From NCBI RefSeq assembly GCF_002088235.1, contig NZ_AQQV01000005.1, positions 1 through 64,000 on the forward strand: a stretch of DNA of 64,000 nucleotides, written 5' to 3'. The notes beneath the pieces were generated by a model, which ran no database searches, was not told where the DNA came from, and was given only the letters and a program-made list of their open reading frames with translations. This stretch comes from Oceanococcus atlanticus. GTDB lineage: Bacteria; Pseudomonadota; Gammaproteobacteria; Nevskiales; Oceanococcaceae. Within the stretch, counting starts at the first letter, position 1. Each line of letters begins with the position of its first letter. The translations under genes were made by a program, and so were the position numbers. Positions 48,262 to 59,792 of this stretch are shown one piece after another.

Positions 48262-48777
48262 ATGCACAATCAATTGTGGGTCAAGGCATCAGGTGGTTTT
48301 ACCGATCAGGTCAACGGCAAATTGCTGGTGCACTGTTTCGTGATGATGTTTCTGGGCTTTTTTGGCGGTTTCGCCTGGCTGATTTCGCTGGCCGACAATG
48401 TGTTTCACATCCTGCCCATGCCGCGCATGGAAATCCCCGTTCCGGATCAGAAGGAACTGCTGCGCAACACCCACACCGGGCCGATCATGAATGCGATGTA
48501 CGTGATGACCGTGGTGCTGCTCAGCCCGATCCTCAAATTCACCGCGCGTCAGGCCAAGTGGGTCTATTACGCGGCGATCATCACCTTGTGGGGCAATGCG
48601 CTGGGTTACTCTGCGGCGGTTTATGCGCCGGAGCGCGGCCTGCAGCCCATCGGTGACTGGCCCAACCTGCTGTCTTACGCCTCTTTTTATGTGGCGGTGG
48701 TGGGTGTGACCGCCTTCACCGCGATCTGTTTGCACAGCGCCCTGCGCCTGGCCCGGGCGCGCCCGCTTGCGGGCTAA
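48262..48777 (+). CDS. Styrene-oxide-isomerase-like membrane protein
   Basis: A 171-residue protein with four hydrophobic helices. The stretch NTHTGPIMNAMYVM (His71, Asn77) and the LWGNALGY plus APERGL segment (Trp110, Asn112, Tyr116) line up with styrene oxide isomerase, including the spacing of six between the heme-ligand His and Asn and the conserved Tyr. The position of the family's catalytic-site Asp appears to be Thr108. These alignments come from memory of the family. The ATG has a GAGGAC site. Neighbours are a TetR regulator and a diiron-like protein; no styrene monooxygenase genes are near. The substrate is unknown. Confidence 0.65.
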   Translation: MHNQLWVKASGGFTDQVNGKLLVHCFVMMFLGFFGGFAWLISLADNVFHILPMPRMEIPVPDQKELLRNTHTGPIMNAMYVMTVVLLSPILKFTARQAKWVYYAAIITLWGNALGYSAAVYAPERGLQPIGDWPNLLSYASFYVAVVGVTAFTAICLHSALRLARARPLAG

Positions 48778-48788
48778 CAGGCGGGCCC

Positions 48789-51386
48789 TCAACCGTCACG
48801 CAGGGCCTGGTAGTAGGCAAGCTGTTCGGCGTTTCCACGTGCGCTGTAAAAACGAATCAGGCGACTGAGCGCGTTGCTGGTTGCGCGGTCTTCGGGGCGC
48901 GCTGCGGCCAGCACGGGGTAGGCCTCACGCAGCAGCGTCTCGGCGGCCTCGGGCTGGTCTTGCAGGAACAGGGTTTCGCCCAGCACGCTGCGTGCGCTGG
49001 CCGCCAGCCAGTGCCCTTCAGGCAGGGCCTTGGCGCAGATGTCCAGCGCCCGCCGTGCAGCCTGCTCGGCCAGTGATGGCCGCCCCAGATCGATCAATGT
49101 GCCGGCATAGGTCAGGCTGGCCGAGGCGATGTAGGGGTGATCATCCGGCACCGCACGGGAGTAGATTTCCAGCGCATGGGCGGCCAGATCATAGGCTTCC
49201 TGCGGGCGCTCCAGCTGGTGCAGCAGATTGGCCAGGTTGATCATGTCGTAGGCGGTGTAGGCGTGATCCGGGCCGCGTACGCGATGCACGTGCGCCACCG
49301 CGGCGCGCAGAAAATGCTCGGCTTGTTCGAACTGCTGCATGTCGGAGTACAGGCGCCCCAGATTGGTCATGGTGGCGTCGGCGTCGACGTAGTCCTCGCC
49401 CAGCAGGTCGCGCTCCAGATCCAGCACCCGCAGGTAGATCTTTTCCGCTTCGGGGTTGTGGCCGCGTTCGTGCAGCAATGCGGCCAGGGCGTGCATGTAG
49501 GCCAGGGTGTTGCTGTTGCGTTCGCCGACACTTTGCAACGCGTTGTCCAGCGCCTGGCGCAACAACTGCTCGGCCTCGTCAAAGTGACCCTGGATCTGCA
49601 GGCTGACGCCCAGATCGTGCTGTGTTTTGCTCAGCGACTCAATGCCCTGCTGCGGAAAGCCTTCGAGGATCGCCAGCGCTTTGCGATTGTTGCTGTCGGC
49701 GTGGGTGTAGTCGCCCTGCGCGAACTGTGATTCGGCCAGATCATTCAACATCGTGGCGCGCTGTACGGCGTTGTCGCCGGGGTCGGCTGCGAGCAGGCTG
49801 AGGGCCTGTTCATGGCTGGCCTGCGCCCTGCTCAATTCACCCTGCTCGAAAAGAACCCGGCCCAGGCCGGTCAACCCTCTGGCCTGCATCAGCGGATCAC
49901 CGAGCTGCTCGGCCAGGGCAATCATCGCCGTGAACTGTTGGCCGGCCTGCGGGTACTGGCCCAAGTGGCTGTAAACCGTACCGATGCTGTGATTGAGTTC
50001 GCCGCGGATGCGTGGCTGGGCAAACAGGCCTTGCTCCAGGCGCTCCGCCCCGATGTCGAGGATCTCCCGCGCGGTAACGTTGGCGCCGTCGGTTTCATCC
50101 GGGTTGGATTGCTTGAAGATGTCAATCAGAAAACCGGTTACAGCCTTTGCTCTGGCCGCTTCAAAACGGGCCTGATCACGTTCGCTGGTGACGCTGTGAT
50201 TGTGATAGACCAGCGCGGCGACACCGAGCAACAGGGTGATGCTGCTGGCCGCGACTGCCAGCGCGTGGCGGCGCATGAATTTGCTCGCCAGGTAGCGCCA
50301 TTGTTGCCCGCGGGCCTGCACAGGGCGGCCCTCGAGATGACGCTGAATATCTTCAGCCAGCGCTTGTACGCTGGTGTAGCGGTGCTCCGGGTCGCGATGC
50401 ATGGCTTTGAGCACCACCGCATCCAAATCACGCGACAGGCCGCGCAGCTGGGCAGTGGCATGCTCGCTCGGGCGTGTCGGTGTGGTGTCGCAGACCAGCT
50501 GCTCCATCTCGGCCGGGCGCAGGCCCTGCAGCTGGTAGGGTCGCTGGCCGCTGAGCATTTCATACAGCAAAACGCCCAGGGCGTAGACATCGCTGACCGT
50601 GGTCACGGGCTGGCCGGTGATCTGCTCCGGGCTGGCGTAGTCCGGCGTCATGCGCTGCACCGTGACGGTTGCGGTGTCCGGGCTGTCGGCCATCAATTTG
50701 GCAATGCCGAAGTCGAGCAGCCTGGGGTTGCCGTGGTCGTCGACCAGGATGTTGCCGGGTTTGATATCGCGATGTACCACCAGGTTGCGGTGGGCGTAGG
50801 CGACCGCCTCGCAGACCTTGAGGAACAACTGCAGGCGCGCATCCACGCTGAGCTGCTGGGTCTGACAATGCTGCGTCAACGGCGCGCCGGTCACATATTC
50901 CATGACCAGATAAGGGGTGTTGTCGCTGAGCGCGCCACCATCCAGCAAGCTGGCGATGTAGGGGTGCTGCATGTGCGCCAGAATCTGCCGCTCGGTGCGA
51001 AAGCGGCCCAGCGCATCGGCATCGGCCAGGTGCGAGCCCATCAGCTTGATGGCCACGTCCTGCTCGAACTGTGCATCGGTGCGTTCGGCCCGAAACACCG
51101 CGCCCATGCCGCCGGTGGCGATGCGCGAAATGATTCGGTAGTGGCCGAGCTGACGGCCGATCCAGGGGTCATCCACGCTGCTGGCCATGGCCTGCAACGA
51201 GGCTTCGATCGGGGCGTTCAGGCGTGCATCGTCCTGATCGTCGGCGGCCAGCAACTGGGCGACCTGACTGGCCAGGGCCGCATCCTGTTGTTGCATGCTC
51301 TGCAACCAGCGCTGCTGGGCTGCGGGGTCCAGTGTGGTGGCCTGCTCGAAGGCCTCTTCGACGCGTTTCCAGAATTCCGGTGTCAT
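48789..51386 (-). CDS. Serine/threonine protein kinase with TPR repeats
   Basis: An 865-residue transmembrane kinase. Kinase domain residues about 83-350 have the glycine loop ATGGMGAVFRA, Lys114 in VAIK, the catalytic HRDIKPGN (205-212), DFG (225-227) and SPEQ. One membrane segment lies near 372-394, followed by about ten TPR-like repeats (440-860). The N-terminal 80 residues resemble the short leader of kinases that pair with ECF sigma factors. It is 36 bases downstream of an ECF sigma gene on the same strand, which suggests that it phosphorylates that sigma factor. All active-site residues are present. Confidence 0.85.
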   Translation of the reverse strand: MTPEFWKRVEEAFEQATTLDPAAQQRWLQSMQQQDAALASQVAQLLAADDQDDARLNAPIEASLQAMASSVDDPWIGRQLGHYRIISRIATGGMGAVFRAERTDAQFEQDVAIKLMGSHLADADALGRFRTERQILAHMQHPYIASLLDGGALSDNTPYLVMEYVTGAPLTQHCQTQQLSVDARLQLFLKVCEAVAYAHRNLVVHRDIKPGNILVDDHGNPRLLDFGIAKLMADSPDTATVTVQRMTPDYASPEQITGQPVTTVSDVYALGVLLYEMLSGQRPYQLQGLRPAEMEQLVCDTTPTRPSEHATAQLRGLSRDLDAVVLKAMHRDPEHRYTSVQALAEDIQRHLEGRPVQARGQQWRYLASKFMRRHALAVAASSITLLLGVAALVYHNHSVTSERDQARFEAARAKAVTGFLIDIFKQSNPDETDGANVTAREILDIGAERLEQGLFAQPRIRGELNHSIGTVYSHLGQYPQAGQQFTAMIALAEQLGDPLMQARGLTGLGRVLFEQGELSRAQASHEQALSLLAADPGDNAVQRATMLNDLAESQFAQGDYTHADSNNRKALAILEGFPQQGIESLSKTQHDLGVSLQIQGHFDEAEQLLRQALDNALQSVGERNSNTLAYMHALAALLHERGHNPEAEKIYLRVLDLERDLLGEDYVDADATMTNLGRLYSDMQQFEQAEHFLRAAVAHVHRVRGPDHAYTAYDMINLANLLHQLERPQEAYDLAAHALEIYSRAVPDDHPYIASASLTYAGTLIDLGRPSLAEQAARRALDICAKALPEGHWLAASARSVLGETLFLQDQPEAAETLLREAYPVLAAARPEDRATSNALSRLIRFYSARGNAEQLAYYQALRDG

Positions 51387-51422
51387 ATGTCTAGTAGCCG
51401 GAAAGGCGGCGCAGTATGCCCA

Positions 51423-51986
51423 TCAGGCAGAGGCGCTTAGTGCGGTCTTGAGCCAGGCCCGGGCAAGCCTGAGTTCGCGGTCCAGGGTGCTGGACGACAG
51501 GCCGGTGACATCGCTCATCTCGCGAAAGCTCAGGCCGGCGAAGTATTGCAGCTCAATCAGCTCGGCCTTGCGTGGATCGAACGTGGCCAGCTGGGTCAGG
51601 GCCTGATCAATCGACAGCACATCATCGAACGAGGCGTCCTGGGCGGCCAGGTCGTCGTCCCAGGTCAGTGGTGCGATACCGCTGCCGCGCTTGGCCGCAT
51701 TGCGTGACTCGGCGTGGTTGATCAGCAGGCGCCGCATCATGCGTGCACACAGGGCGTAGAAATGCGCCCGGTCCTGCCAGTCGACCTGCGCATCGACCAG
51801 CCGGGCAAAGGCTTCATGGACCAGCGCGGTGGGTTGCAGGGTATGACCGGCGTTCTCGCCCGACCAGGCGCGCCGGGCCAGGCGTTGCAGCTCGTCGTAG
51901 ACCAGAGGCATCAGCCTGTCGCGCGCCTGAGAATCCCCGCCGCCCCATTGCTGAAGCAGCACAGTGATGCTTTCGCTGTCGGGCAT
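51423..51986 (-). CDS. ECF-family RNA polymerase sigma factor
   Basis: A 187-residue ECF sigma factor, with region 2 at about residues 20-90 and region 4 at about 125-180 (FAGLSFREMSDVTGLSSST). In region 2.2, where typical ECF factors read DAEDLVQEVF, this one reads QPTALVHEAF (51-60): the acidic residues that touch the beta-prime coiled coil are replaced and Thr53 takes the place. No anti-sigma gene is near; a Ser/Thr kinase gene follows. This fits activation by phosphorylation, as described for PknT-EcfP in Vibrio. The start at 51986 fits family length; the longer frame runs into the divergent gap. Confidence 0.85.
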   Translation of the reverse strand: MPDSESITVLLQQWGGGDSQARDRLMPLVYDELQRLARRAWSGENAGHTLQPTALVHEAFARLVDAQVDWQDRAHFYALCARMMRRLLINHAESRNAAKRGSGIAPLTWDDDLAAQDASFDDVLSIDQALTQLATFDPRKAELIELQYFAGLSFREMSDVTGLSSSTLDRELRLARAWLKTALSASA

Positions 51987-52111
51987 GCTGTGGTCCTGGC
52001 GGCAGTGCGTTTGGGCGGTGCGGGGAGGGTGCGGGCAATGTAGCACAGGCGTCATAGGCGCAAGCGCGCGCTTTGGCCATAATGGGCGCCCCTTCATCCG
52101 AGCAAAAACCT

Positions 52112-53044
<933 letters not shown>

Positions 53045-53045
53045 C

Positions 53046-54875
<1,830 letters not shown>

Positions 54876-54936
54876 CGGCGGGGTAAAACGGGCGCCTATC
54901 TTGCCTGAGCCTCCCGCCCTTGTGCGTGTGGCGTTA

Positions 54937-54956
54937 GATACCAACCGGTATGTATC
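54937..54956. promoter_or_regulatory. 20-bp palindromic operator upstream of the RND exporter gene
   Basis: GATAC (54937-54941), ACCGGT (54944-54949) and GTATC (54952-54956) form a dyad in which 16 of 20 positions are symmetric; the two 2-base linkers do not pair. It lies 37 bases before the exporter ATG and about 60 bases from the recQ start. The size and shape fit a TetR-family dimer site, but no regulator gene is adjacent, so the regulator would be coded elsewhere. Confidence 0.55.
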
Positions 54957-54993
54957 TTGCGGTAGACTGGGCTTTTTCTCACCCCCACCAATC

Positions 54994-57300
54994 ATGTTTT
55001 CTGCTCAAACCTGGGCGGACCTGCTGGTCCGGCTGCGCTATCCGCTGTTTGTCTTGGGGCTGGCTCTGGTCGTGGTCTGTGCGCTGGGCGCACAGCGTCT
55101 CGTTTTCGAGAACGACTACAAGGTTTTCTTCACCGACGATGATCCTCATCTGGTGGCCCACGAGGCCATGGAAGATGCCTACACCAAGAGCGACAGCATC
55201 TCGTTTCTGATTGGGGTGGAAGAGGGCGATCTGTTCACCCCGCAGCGCTTGCAGGCGATTGCCGATCTGACCGAGCGCATGTGGACCTTCCAGCGCGTTA
55301 TCCGTGTGGACTCGGTCACCAACTTCCAGCACACCGAAGCGCAGGGCGACGATCTCACGGTCTACGCCCTGTTCGAAAATCCGCAGGCGCTGTCGGCGGC
55401 CGAGATCGCCCGGCGCAAGGCGGTGGCACTGAATGAAGTCACTCTGGTCAATGCTGTCATCGCAGCCGACGGTCGCGCCACGGTGGTCAATGCGCGGCTG
55501 GAGATGCCCACCGGCAGCAGTCTGGAGCGTGGTGAAGCCACCGCTTCGATCATGGCCGATGCGCGCGCTCTCAGGGACGAGTTCGTCGCCGAGCATCCGG
55601 ATTTCGAAGTCCACCTGATGGGTGTGCCGGCAATCGATCAGGCCTTCAACGATTCCACCGTGCGCGACATGGAGACGCTGGTGCCGGCCATGTTCGCGGT
55701 GATGATCGTGGTCTCGGCCTTGCTGCTGCGTTCCTTGCTGGCGACCTTCGCCGTGGTGCTGGTCATCGTGACCACCTTGCCGGCGACCATCGGCTCGGTG
55801 GGCTGGCTGGGTTTTGCGCTCAACCAGATCAACGTGTCCTCGCCGGTCATCATCATGACCCTGTGCGTGTGCGACGCCATCCATATTCTGGTCAGCCATC
55901 TGCAATTGCAGCGTCAGGGCATGGAGGTCAAGGCGGCGCGGCGGCGTGCGCTGGAAATCAACATGCAACCGGTGTTTTTGACCAGCCTGACCACCGCGAT
56001 CGGCTTCTTGTGCCTGAACTTCAGCGATTCCCCGCCGTTTCGTGAGCTGGGCACTTTTGTCGCCATCGGGGTGATGTTCGCCTGGCTACTGTCGCTGTGC
56101 CTGTTGCCACTGTTGATGGGCGGCATGCGGGTCAAGCCACGTGCCGAGGGCAAGGCCTCGCTGGCCAACCGCCTGGGTGACTGGGTGCTGGCGCATCGTG
56201 GCGTGCTGTTCTGGGGCGGTCTGGTGGTTGCGCTGTTCGTGATGGCCTGGGCGCCACGCAACCAGCTCAGCGACAGCACCTACCAGTATTTCGATCCGGG
56301 TGTGCCGATCCGCGATGCGGCCGAGTTCCTGGAGCAGCGCTTGACCGGCTTCGACACCATTGCCTTTTCGTTGCCGGCCGGTGAGTCCAACGGGGTCACC
56401 GATCCGGTCTACCTGAACCGTCTGGATGCCTTCACCCGCTGGGCCCTGGAGCAACCCAATGTGGTTCACGTCAACGCGTTCAGCGACGTGATGAAACGCC
56501 TCAACCGGGATATGCACGGTGGCGACCCCAACTGGTACCGCATTCCGGACGACCCGGAGCTGGCTGCCCAGTACCTGCTGCTGTACGAGTTCTCTCTGCC
56601 GTTCGGGTTGGACCTGAGCAATCAGCTCAATTTCGACAAATCCGCCACGCGGCTGTCCGTCACCCTGCGTCACGTCAAGGCCGATCGCATCGTCGAGTTC
56701 GAACAGCAGGCTCAGGCCTGGCTGCAACACAACGCACCGAGCATGGCCGCGCCGGGTTCCGGGGTGACGGTGATGTTCGCGCACATCGGCCAAAACAACA
56801 TCCGCAGCATGCTCAGCGGCTCGCTGGTGGCCCTGATCAGCATCTCGCTGACCCTGATGATCGCGCTGCGCTCATGGCGCCTGGGCCTGCTCAGCCTCAT
56901 TCCCAATGCGTTCCCGTCGCTGATTGCGTTCGGGCTGTGGGGCTTGTTGGTGCAGGAGGTCAACCTGGCCGTGGCGGCGATCTTCAGCATCTCGCTGGGT
57001 ATCGTGGTCGACGACACCGTACATTTCCTGTCCAAGTATCTGCGCGCCCGGCAGGACCACGGGGATTCGGCCGAGGAAGCGGTGCGTTACGCCTACGGCA
57101 CGGTGGGCACGGCCCTGTTGGTCACCACCACCATACTGGTGCTGGGCTTCTCGATACTTGGCCTGTCCGACTTCGTGGTCAACGAAATCACCGGCCTGCT
57201 CACCGCCCTGACGATCTCGATTGCGCTGGTCTACGATCTGCTGTTCCTGCCAACCGTGCTGCTGCGTCTGGATGGCTGGCTCAAGCTGCGCCGGGCCTGA
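54994..57300 (+). CDS. RND/MMPL-superfamily exporter
   Basis: A 768-residue inner-membrane protein with two equal halves, each having one membrane helix, a large periplasmic loop and a group of five more helices. The first half includes FENDYKVFFTDDDPHLVAHE and RALRDEFVAEHPDFEVHLMG; the second includes ISISLTLMIALRSWRLGLL and SISLGIVVDDTVHFLSKYL, where the charged residues of the proton path lie. Such proteins export lipids or hydrophobic compounds. The start at 54994 (MFSAQTWADLLVRLRYPLF) avoids an unlikely leader. No membrane-fusion protein or outer-membrane gene accompanies it. Confidence 0.85.
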   Translation: MFSAQTWADLLVRLRYPLFVLGLALVVVCALGAQRLVFENDYKVFFTDDDPHLVAHEAMEDAYTKSDSISFLIGVEEGDLFTPQRLQAIADLTERMWTFQRVIRVDSVTNFQHTEAQGDDLTVYALFENPQALSAAEIARRKAVALNEVTLVNAVIAADGRATVVNARLEMPTGSSLERGEATASIMADARALRDEFVAEHPDFEVHLMGVPAIDQAFNDSTVRDMETLVPAMFAVMIVVSALLLRSLLATFAVVLVIVTTLPATIGSVGWLGFALNQINVSSPVIIMTLCVCDAIHILVSHLQLQRQGMEVKAARRRALEINMQPVFLTSLTTAIGFLCLNFSDSPPFRELGTFVAIGVMFAWLLSLCLLPLLMGGMRVKPRAEGKASLANRLGDWVLAHRGVLFWGGLVVALFVMAWAPRNQLSDSTYQYFDPGVPIRDAAEFLEQRLTGFDTIAFSLPAGESNGVTDPVYLNRLDAFTRWALEQPNVVHVNAFSDVMKRLNRDMHGGDPNWYRIPDDPELAAQYLLLYEFSLPFGLDLSNQLNFDKSATRLSVTLRHVKADRIVEFEQQAQAWLQHNAPSMAAPGSGVTVMFAHIGQNNIRSMLSGSLVALISISLTLMIALRSWRLGLLSLIPNAFPSLIAFGLWGLLVQEVNLAVAAIFSISLGIVVDDTVHFLSKYLRARQDHGDSAEEAVRYAYGTVGTALLVTTTILVLGFSILGLSDFVVNEITGLLTALTISIALVYDLLFLPTVLLRLDGWLKLRRA

Positions 57301-57354
57301 GCGATGGCAGGCGCCATGTACAATCCGAATATCCACTGAAGCACAGAACATCTC

Positions 57355-58197
57355 ATGAAATTTGAAGGCACCGAACGTTACGTCGCCACGGACGATCTCA
57401 AGCTGGCCGTCAATGCAGCCATGACGCTGGAGCGGCCGCTGCTGATCAAGGGCGAGCCGGGCACCGGCAAAACCATGCTGGCCGAAGAGGTTGCGCGCTC
57501 GATGGGCAAGCCGTTTTTCGAATGGCACATCAAATCCACGACCAAAGCGCAGCAGGGCCTGTACGAATACGATGCGGTGTCACGTCTGCGTGATTCCCAG
57601 CTCGGTGATGGTCGCGTGGGCGACATCAGCAACTACATCGTCAAGGGCAAGCTGTGGGAATGCTTCGAGCAGGAAGAGCAGCCGATTCTGCTGATCGACG
57701 AGATCGACAAAGCCGACATCGAGTTCCCCAATGACCTGCTGCGTGAACTCGACCGCATGGAGTTCTACGTTTACGAGACGCAGAAGACCATCCGGGCCAA
57801 GCACCGTCCGCTGATCATCATCACCTCGAACAATGAAAAAGAGCTGCCGGATGCGTTCCTGCGCCGCTGCTTCTTCCACTACATCAGCTTCCCCGACAAG
57901 GACACGATGGAGCAGATCGTGGCGGTGCATTTCCCGGACATCAAGAAAACCCTGCTCAAGGAAGCCATGGATGTGTTCTTCGGCCTGCGTGAGATTCAGG
58001 GGTTGAAGAAAAAACCGTCGACCTCGGAATTGCTCGACTGGCTCAAGCTGCTGCTGGCCGAGGACATTCCGCCGGAGGCGCTGCGTGACAAAGACGACAA
58101 GAAATCCTTGCCGCCGCTGTACGGCGCCCTGATCAAGAACGAGCAGGACGTGCACATGTTTGAGCGCCTGATCTTTCTGAACCGCCGCAACAGCTGA
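57355..58197 (+). CDS. MoxR-family AAA ATPase
   Basis: A 280-residue AAA+ ATPase of the MoxR type. Walker A is KGEPGTGKTMLAEE (residues 32-45), Walker B ILLIDEIDKAD, with sensor-1 region ITSNNEKELPDAFLRRC. MoxR ATPases act with VWA-domain proteins as metal-insertion or protein-maturation chaperones, and such a gene lies two positions on. The ATG is 54 bases after the exporter stop; a TACAAT at 57318-57323 may be a -10 box. Confidence 0.92.
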   Translation: MKFEGTERYVATDDLKLAVNAAMTLERPLLIKGEPGTGKTMLAEEVARSMGKPFFEWHIKSTTKAQQGLYEYDAVSRLRDSQLGDGRVGDISNYIVKGKLWECFEQEEQPILLIDEIDKADIEFPNDLLRELDRMEFYVYETQKTIRAKHRPLIIITSNNEKELPDAFLRRCFFHYISFPDKDTMEQIVAVHFPDIKKTLLKEAMDVFFGLREIQGLKKKPSTSELLDWLKLLLAEDIPPEALRDKDDKKSLPPLYGALIKNEQDVHMFERLIFLNRRNS

Positions 58198-58202
58198 TCA
58201 TC

Positions 58203-58607
58203 ATGGCCGACGCCCTGCAGCCCTACAGCCTCGCAATTCTGGCCGCCGGTCTGATGGCGGTACTGCTGTTTGCGCAAATCCTGATCGCCGACATCGCAGC
58301 GATCTGGGCCAAGACGCAGCCGGGCAAACCCCTGGACTACAACCCGGCCAGTTTTCACTTTCGCGCCAGCCGCAGTTTTCACAACACCAACGAAAGCATT
58401 GCGGTGTTCATCCTGTTGCTCGGGGTGTGCATTGCACTGGCCGCGCAGCCAGCGCTGGTCAACCTGATGGCCTGGGTTTATGTGGCCGGGCGCATCGGAC
58501 ACATGCTGACCTACTACCTGGGCTGGAATCTGGCGCGCACGCTGAGTTTCGTGGTGGCCTTGCTGGGGCTGCTGGGCCTGATTGCCGCCGGAGTGCTCGC
58601 ATGCTGA
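58203..58607 (+). CDS. MAPEG-family membrane protein
   Basis: A 134-residue protein with four membrane helices and the MAPEG pattern: an early hydrophobic helix, FHFRASRSFHNTNESIAVFI with the conserved Asn/Glu, and a late VAGRIGHMLTYYLGW with the typical Arg and Tyr residues. MAPEG proteins are glutathione-linked or lipid-modifying enzymes in eukaryotes, and their bacterial roles are poorly known. It sits 5 bases after the MoxR gene and overlaps the VWA gene by 7 bases, so the three are translated together. Confidence 0.8.
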   Translation: MADALQPYSLAILAAGLMAVLLFAQILIADIAAIWAKTQPGKPLDYNPASFHFRASRSFHNTNESIAVFILLLGVCIALAAQPALVNLMAWVYVAGRIGHMLTYYLGWNLARTLSFVVALLGLLGLIAAGVLAC

Positions 58608-59776
58608 ACAATTTTTTCTATGCCCTGCGCGAGGCTGAGCTCAAGCCCAGCGTGACCGAATATCTGACCTTGCTGGAAGCCCTGCAGGCACGGGTCGCAT
58701 TCTGTTCGATTGACGAGTTCTACTATCTGGCCCGCGCCACGCTGGTCAAGGACGAAACCAAGTTCGACAAGTTCGATCGGGTGTTCGGCGCGTACTTCCA
58801 GGGGGTGGAAGATGTGATGGGCGATCTGCTCAATGCGGCCATCCCCGAGGAATGGCTGGAGCAGATGAAACAGCTCAACCTGTCCGAGGAAGAGCTCAAG
58901 AAAATCCAGTCGCTGGGTGGTTTGGACAAGCTCATGGAGGAGTTCAAGAAACGCCTCGAAGAGCAGAAAGAGCGCCATGAAGGCGGCAACAAGTGGATCG
59001 GCACCGGCGGCACCTCACCGTTTGGCAACGGCGGCTTCAACCCGGAGGGTATCCGGGTCGGGGGCAAAGGTGGCAACCGCAGTGCGGTCAAGGTGTGGGA
59101 CAAGCGCGAGTACGCCAATCTGGATGATTCGCTGGAGCTGGGCACGCGCAACATCAAGATTGCGCTGCGCCGTCTGCGCAAGTTTGCCCGCACCGGCGCC
59201 GAGGAGGTGCTCGACCTCGACGACACCATACGTTCCACAGCCCGCAATGCGGGGTACCTCGACATCAAGATGGTGCCGGAGCGCCACAACGCGGTGAAGG
59301 TGCTGCTGTTCTTCGATGTGGGTGGTTCGATGGATCCGCACGTGCGGGTCTGTGAGGAGTTGTTCTCGGCGGCCAGTTCCGAGTTCAAGCACATGGAGTA
59401 CTTCTACTTCCACAATTTCATTTACGAAAATGTGTGGAAGGACAATCACCGCCGGCACAACGAAAAAACCTCGACCTGGGACCTGATCCACCGTTTCGGT
59501 GAGGATTACAAAGTGATCTTCGTCGGCGACGCGACCATGAGCCCGTATGAGATCACCTATCCGGGGGGCAGCGTCGAGCACTGGAACGAGGAGGCCGGCT
59601 CGACCTGGATGCAGCGCATCACCTCGCATTTCAACAAGGTGATCTGGCTGAACCCGGAACCCGAGCAACATTGGGATTACCACCCGTCGATACAGGTCGC
59701 ACGTGAGCTGGTTGAGGAACGCATGTTCCCGATGACCTTGAACGGTCTGGAGCGCGGCATGAAGCAGCTGCTCTAA
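58601..59776 (+). CDS. VWA-domain protein (CoxE-like)
   Basis: A 391-residue protein with an N-terminal helical part and a C-terminal von Willebrand A domain. The metal-site motif, normally DxSxS, is FFDVGGSMDP (Asp239), with the first Ser replaced by Gly; later FVGDATMSPYEI holds the conserved Asp and Thr. CoxE-type VWA proteins work with MoxR ATPases. The start at 58601 overlaps the MAPEG gene stop by 7 bases. A low-complexity Glu/Lys-rich helix (about 100-125) and a glycine-rich loop precede the VWA part. Confidence 0.85.
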   Translation: MLNNFFYALREAELKPSVTEYLTLLEALQARVAFCSIDEFYYLARATLVKDETKFDKFDRVFGAYFQGVEDVMGDLLNAAIPEEWLEQMKQLNLSEEELKKIQSLGGLDKLMEEFKKRLEEQKERHEGGNKWIGTGGTSPFGNGGFNPEGIRVGGKGGNRSAVKVWDKREYANLDDSLELGTRNIKIALRRLRKFARTGAEEVLDLDDTIRSTARNAGYLDIKMVPERHNAVKVLLFFDVGGSMDPHVRVCEELFSAASSEFKHMEYFYFHNFIYENVWKDNHRRHNEKTSTWDLIHRFGEDYKVIFVGDATMSPYEITYPGGSVEHWNEEAGSTWMQRITSHFNKVIWLNPEPEQHWDYHPSIQVARELVEERMFPMTLNGLERGMKQLL

Positions 59777-59792
59777 GCCCGGCCGATGTTAG

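Noticed and set aside
48755-48800. GC-rich inverted repeats at the end of the isomerase-like gene as a terminator
   Set aside because: The stem lies within the coding end, the loop is only two bases and there is no T-run.
49812-51440. 542-residue plus-strand open frame under the kinase gene
   Set aside because: It is antisense to a complete Ser/Thr kinase with all catalytic motifs; its composition is that of a shadow frame in GC-rich DNA.
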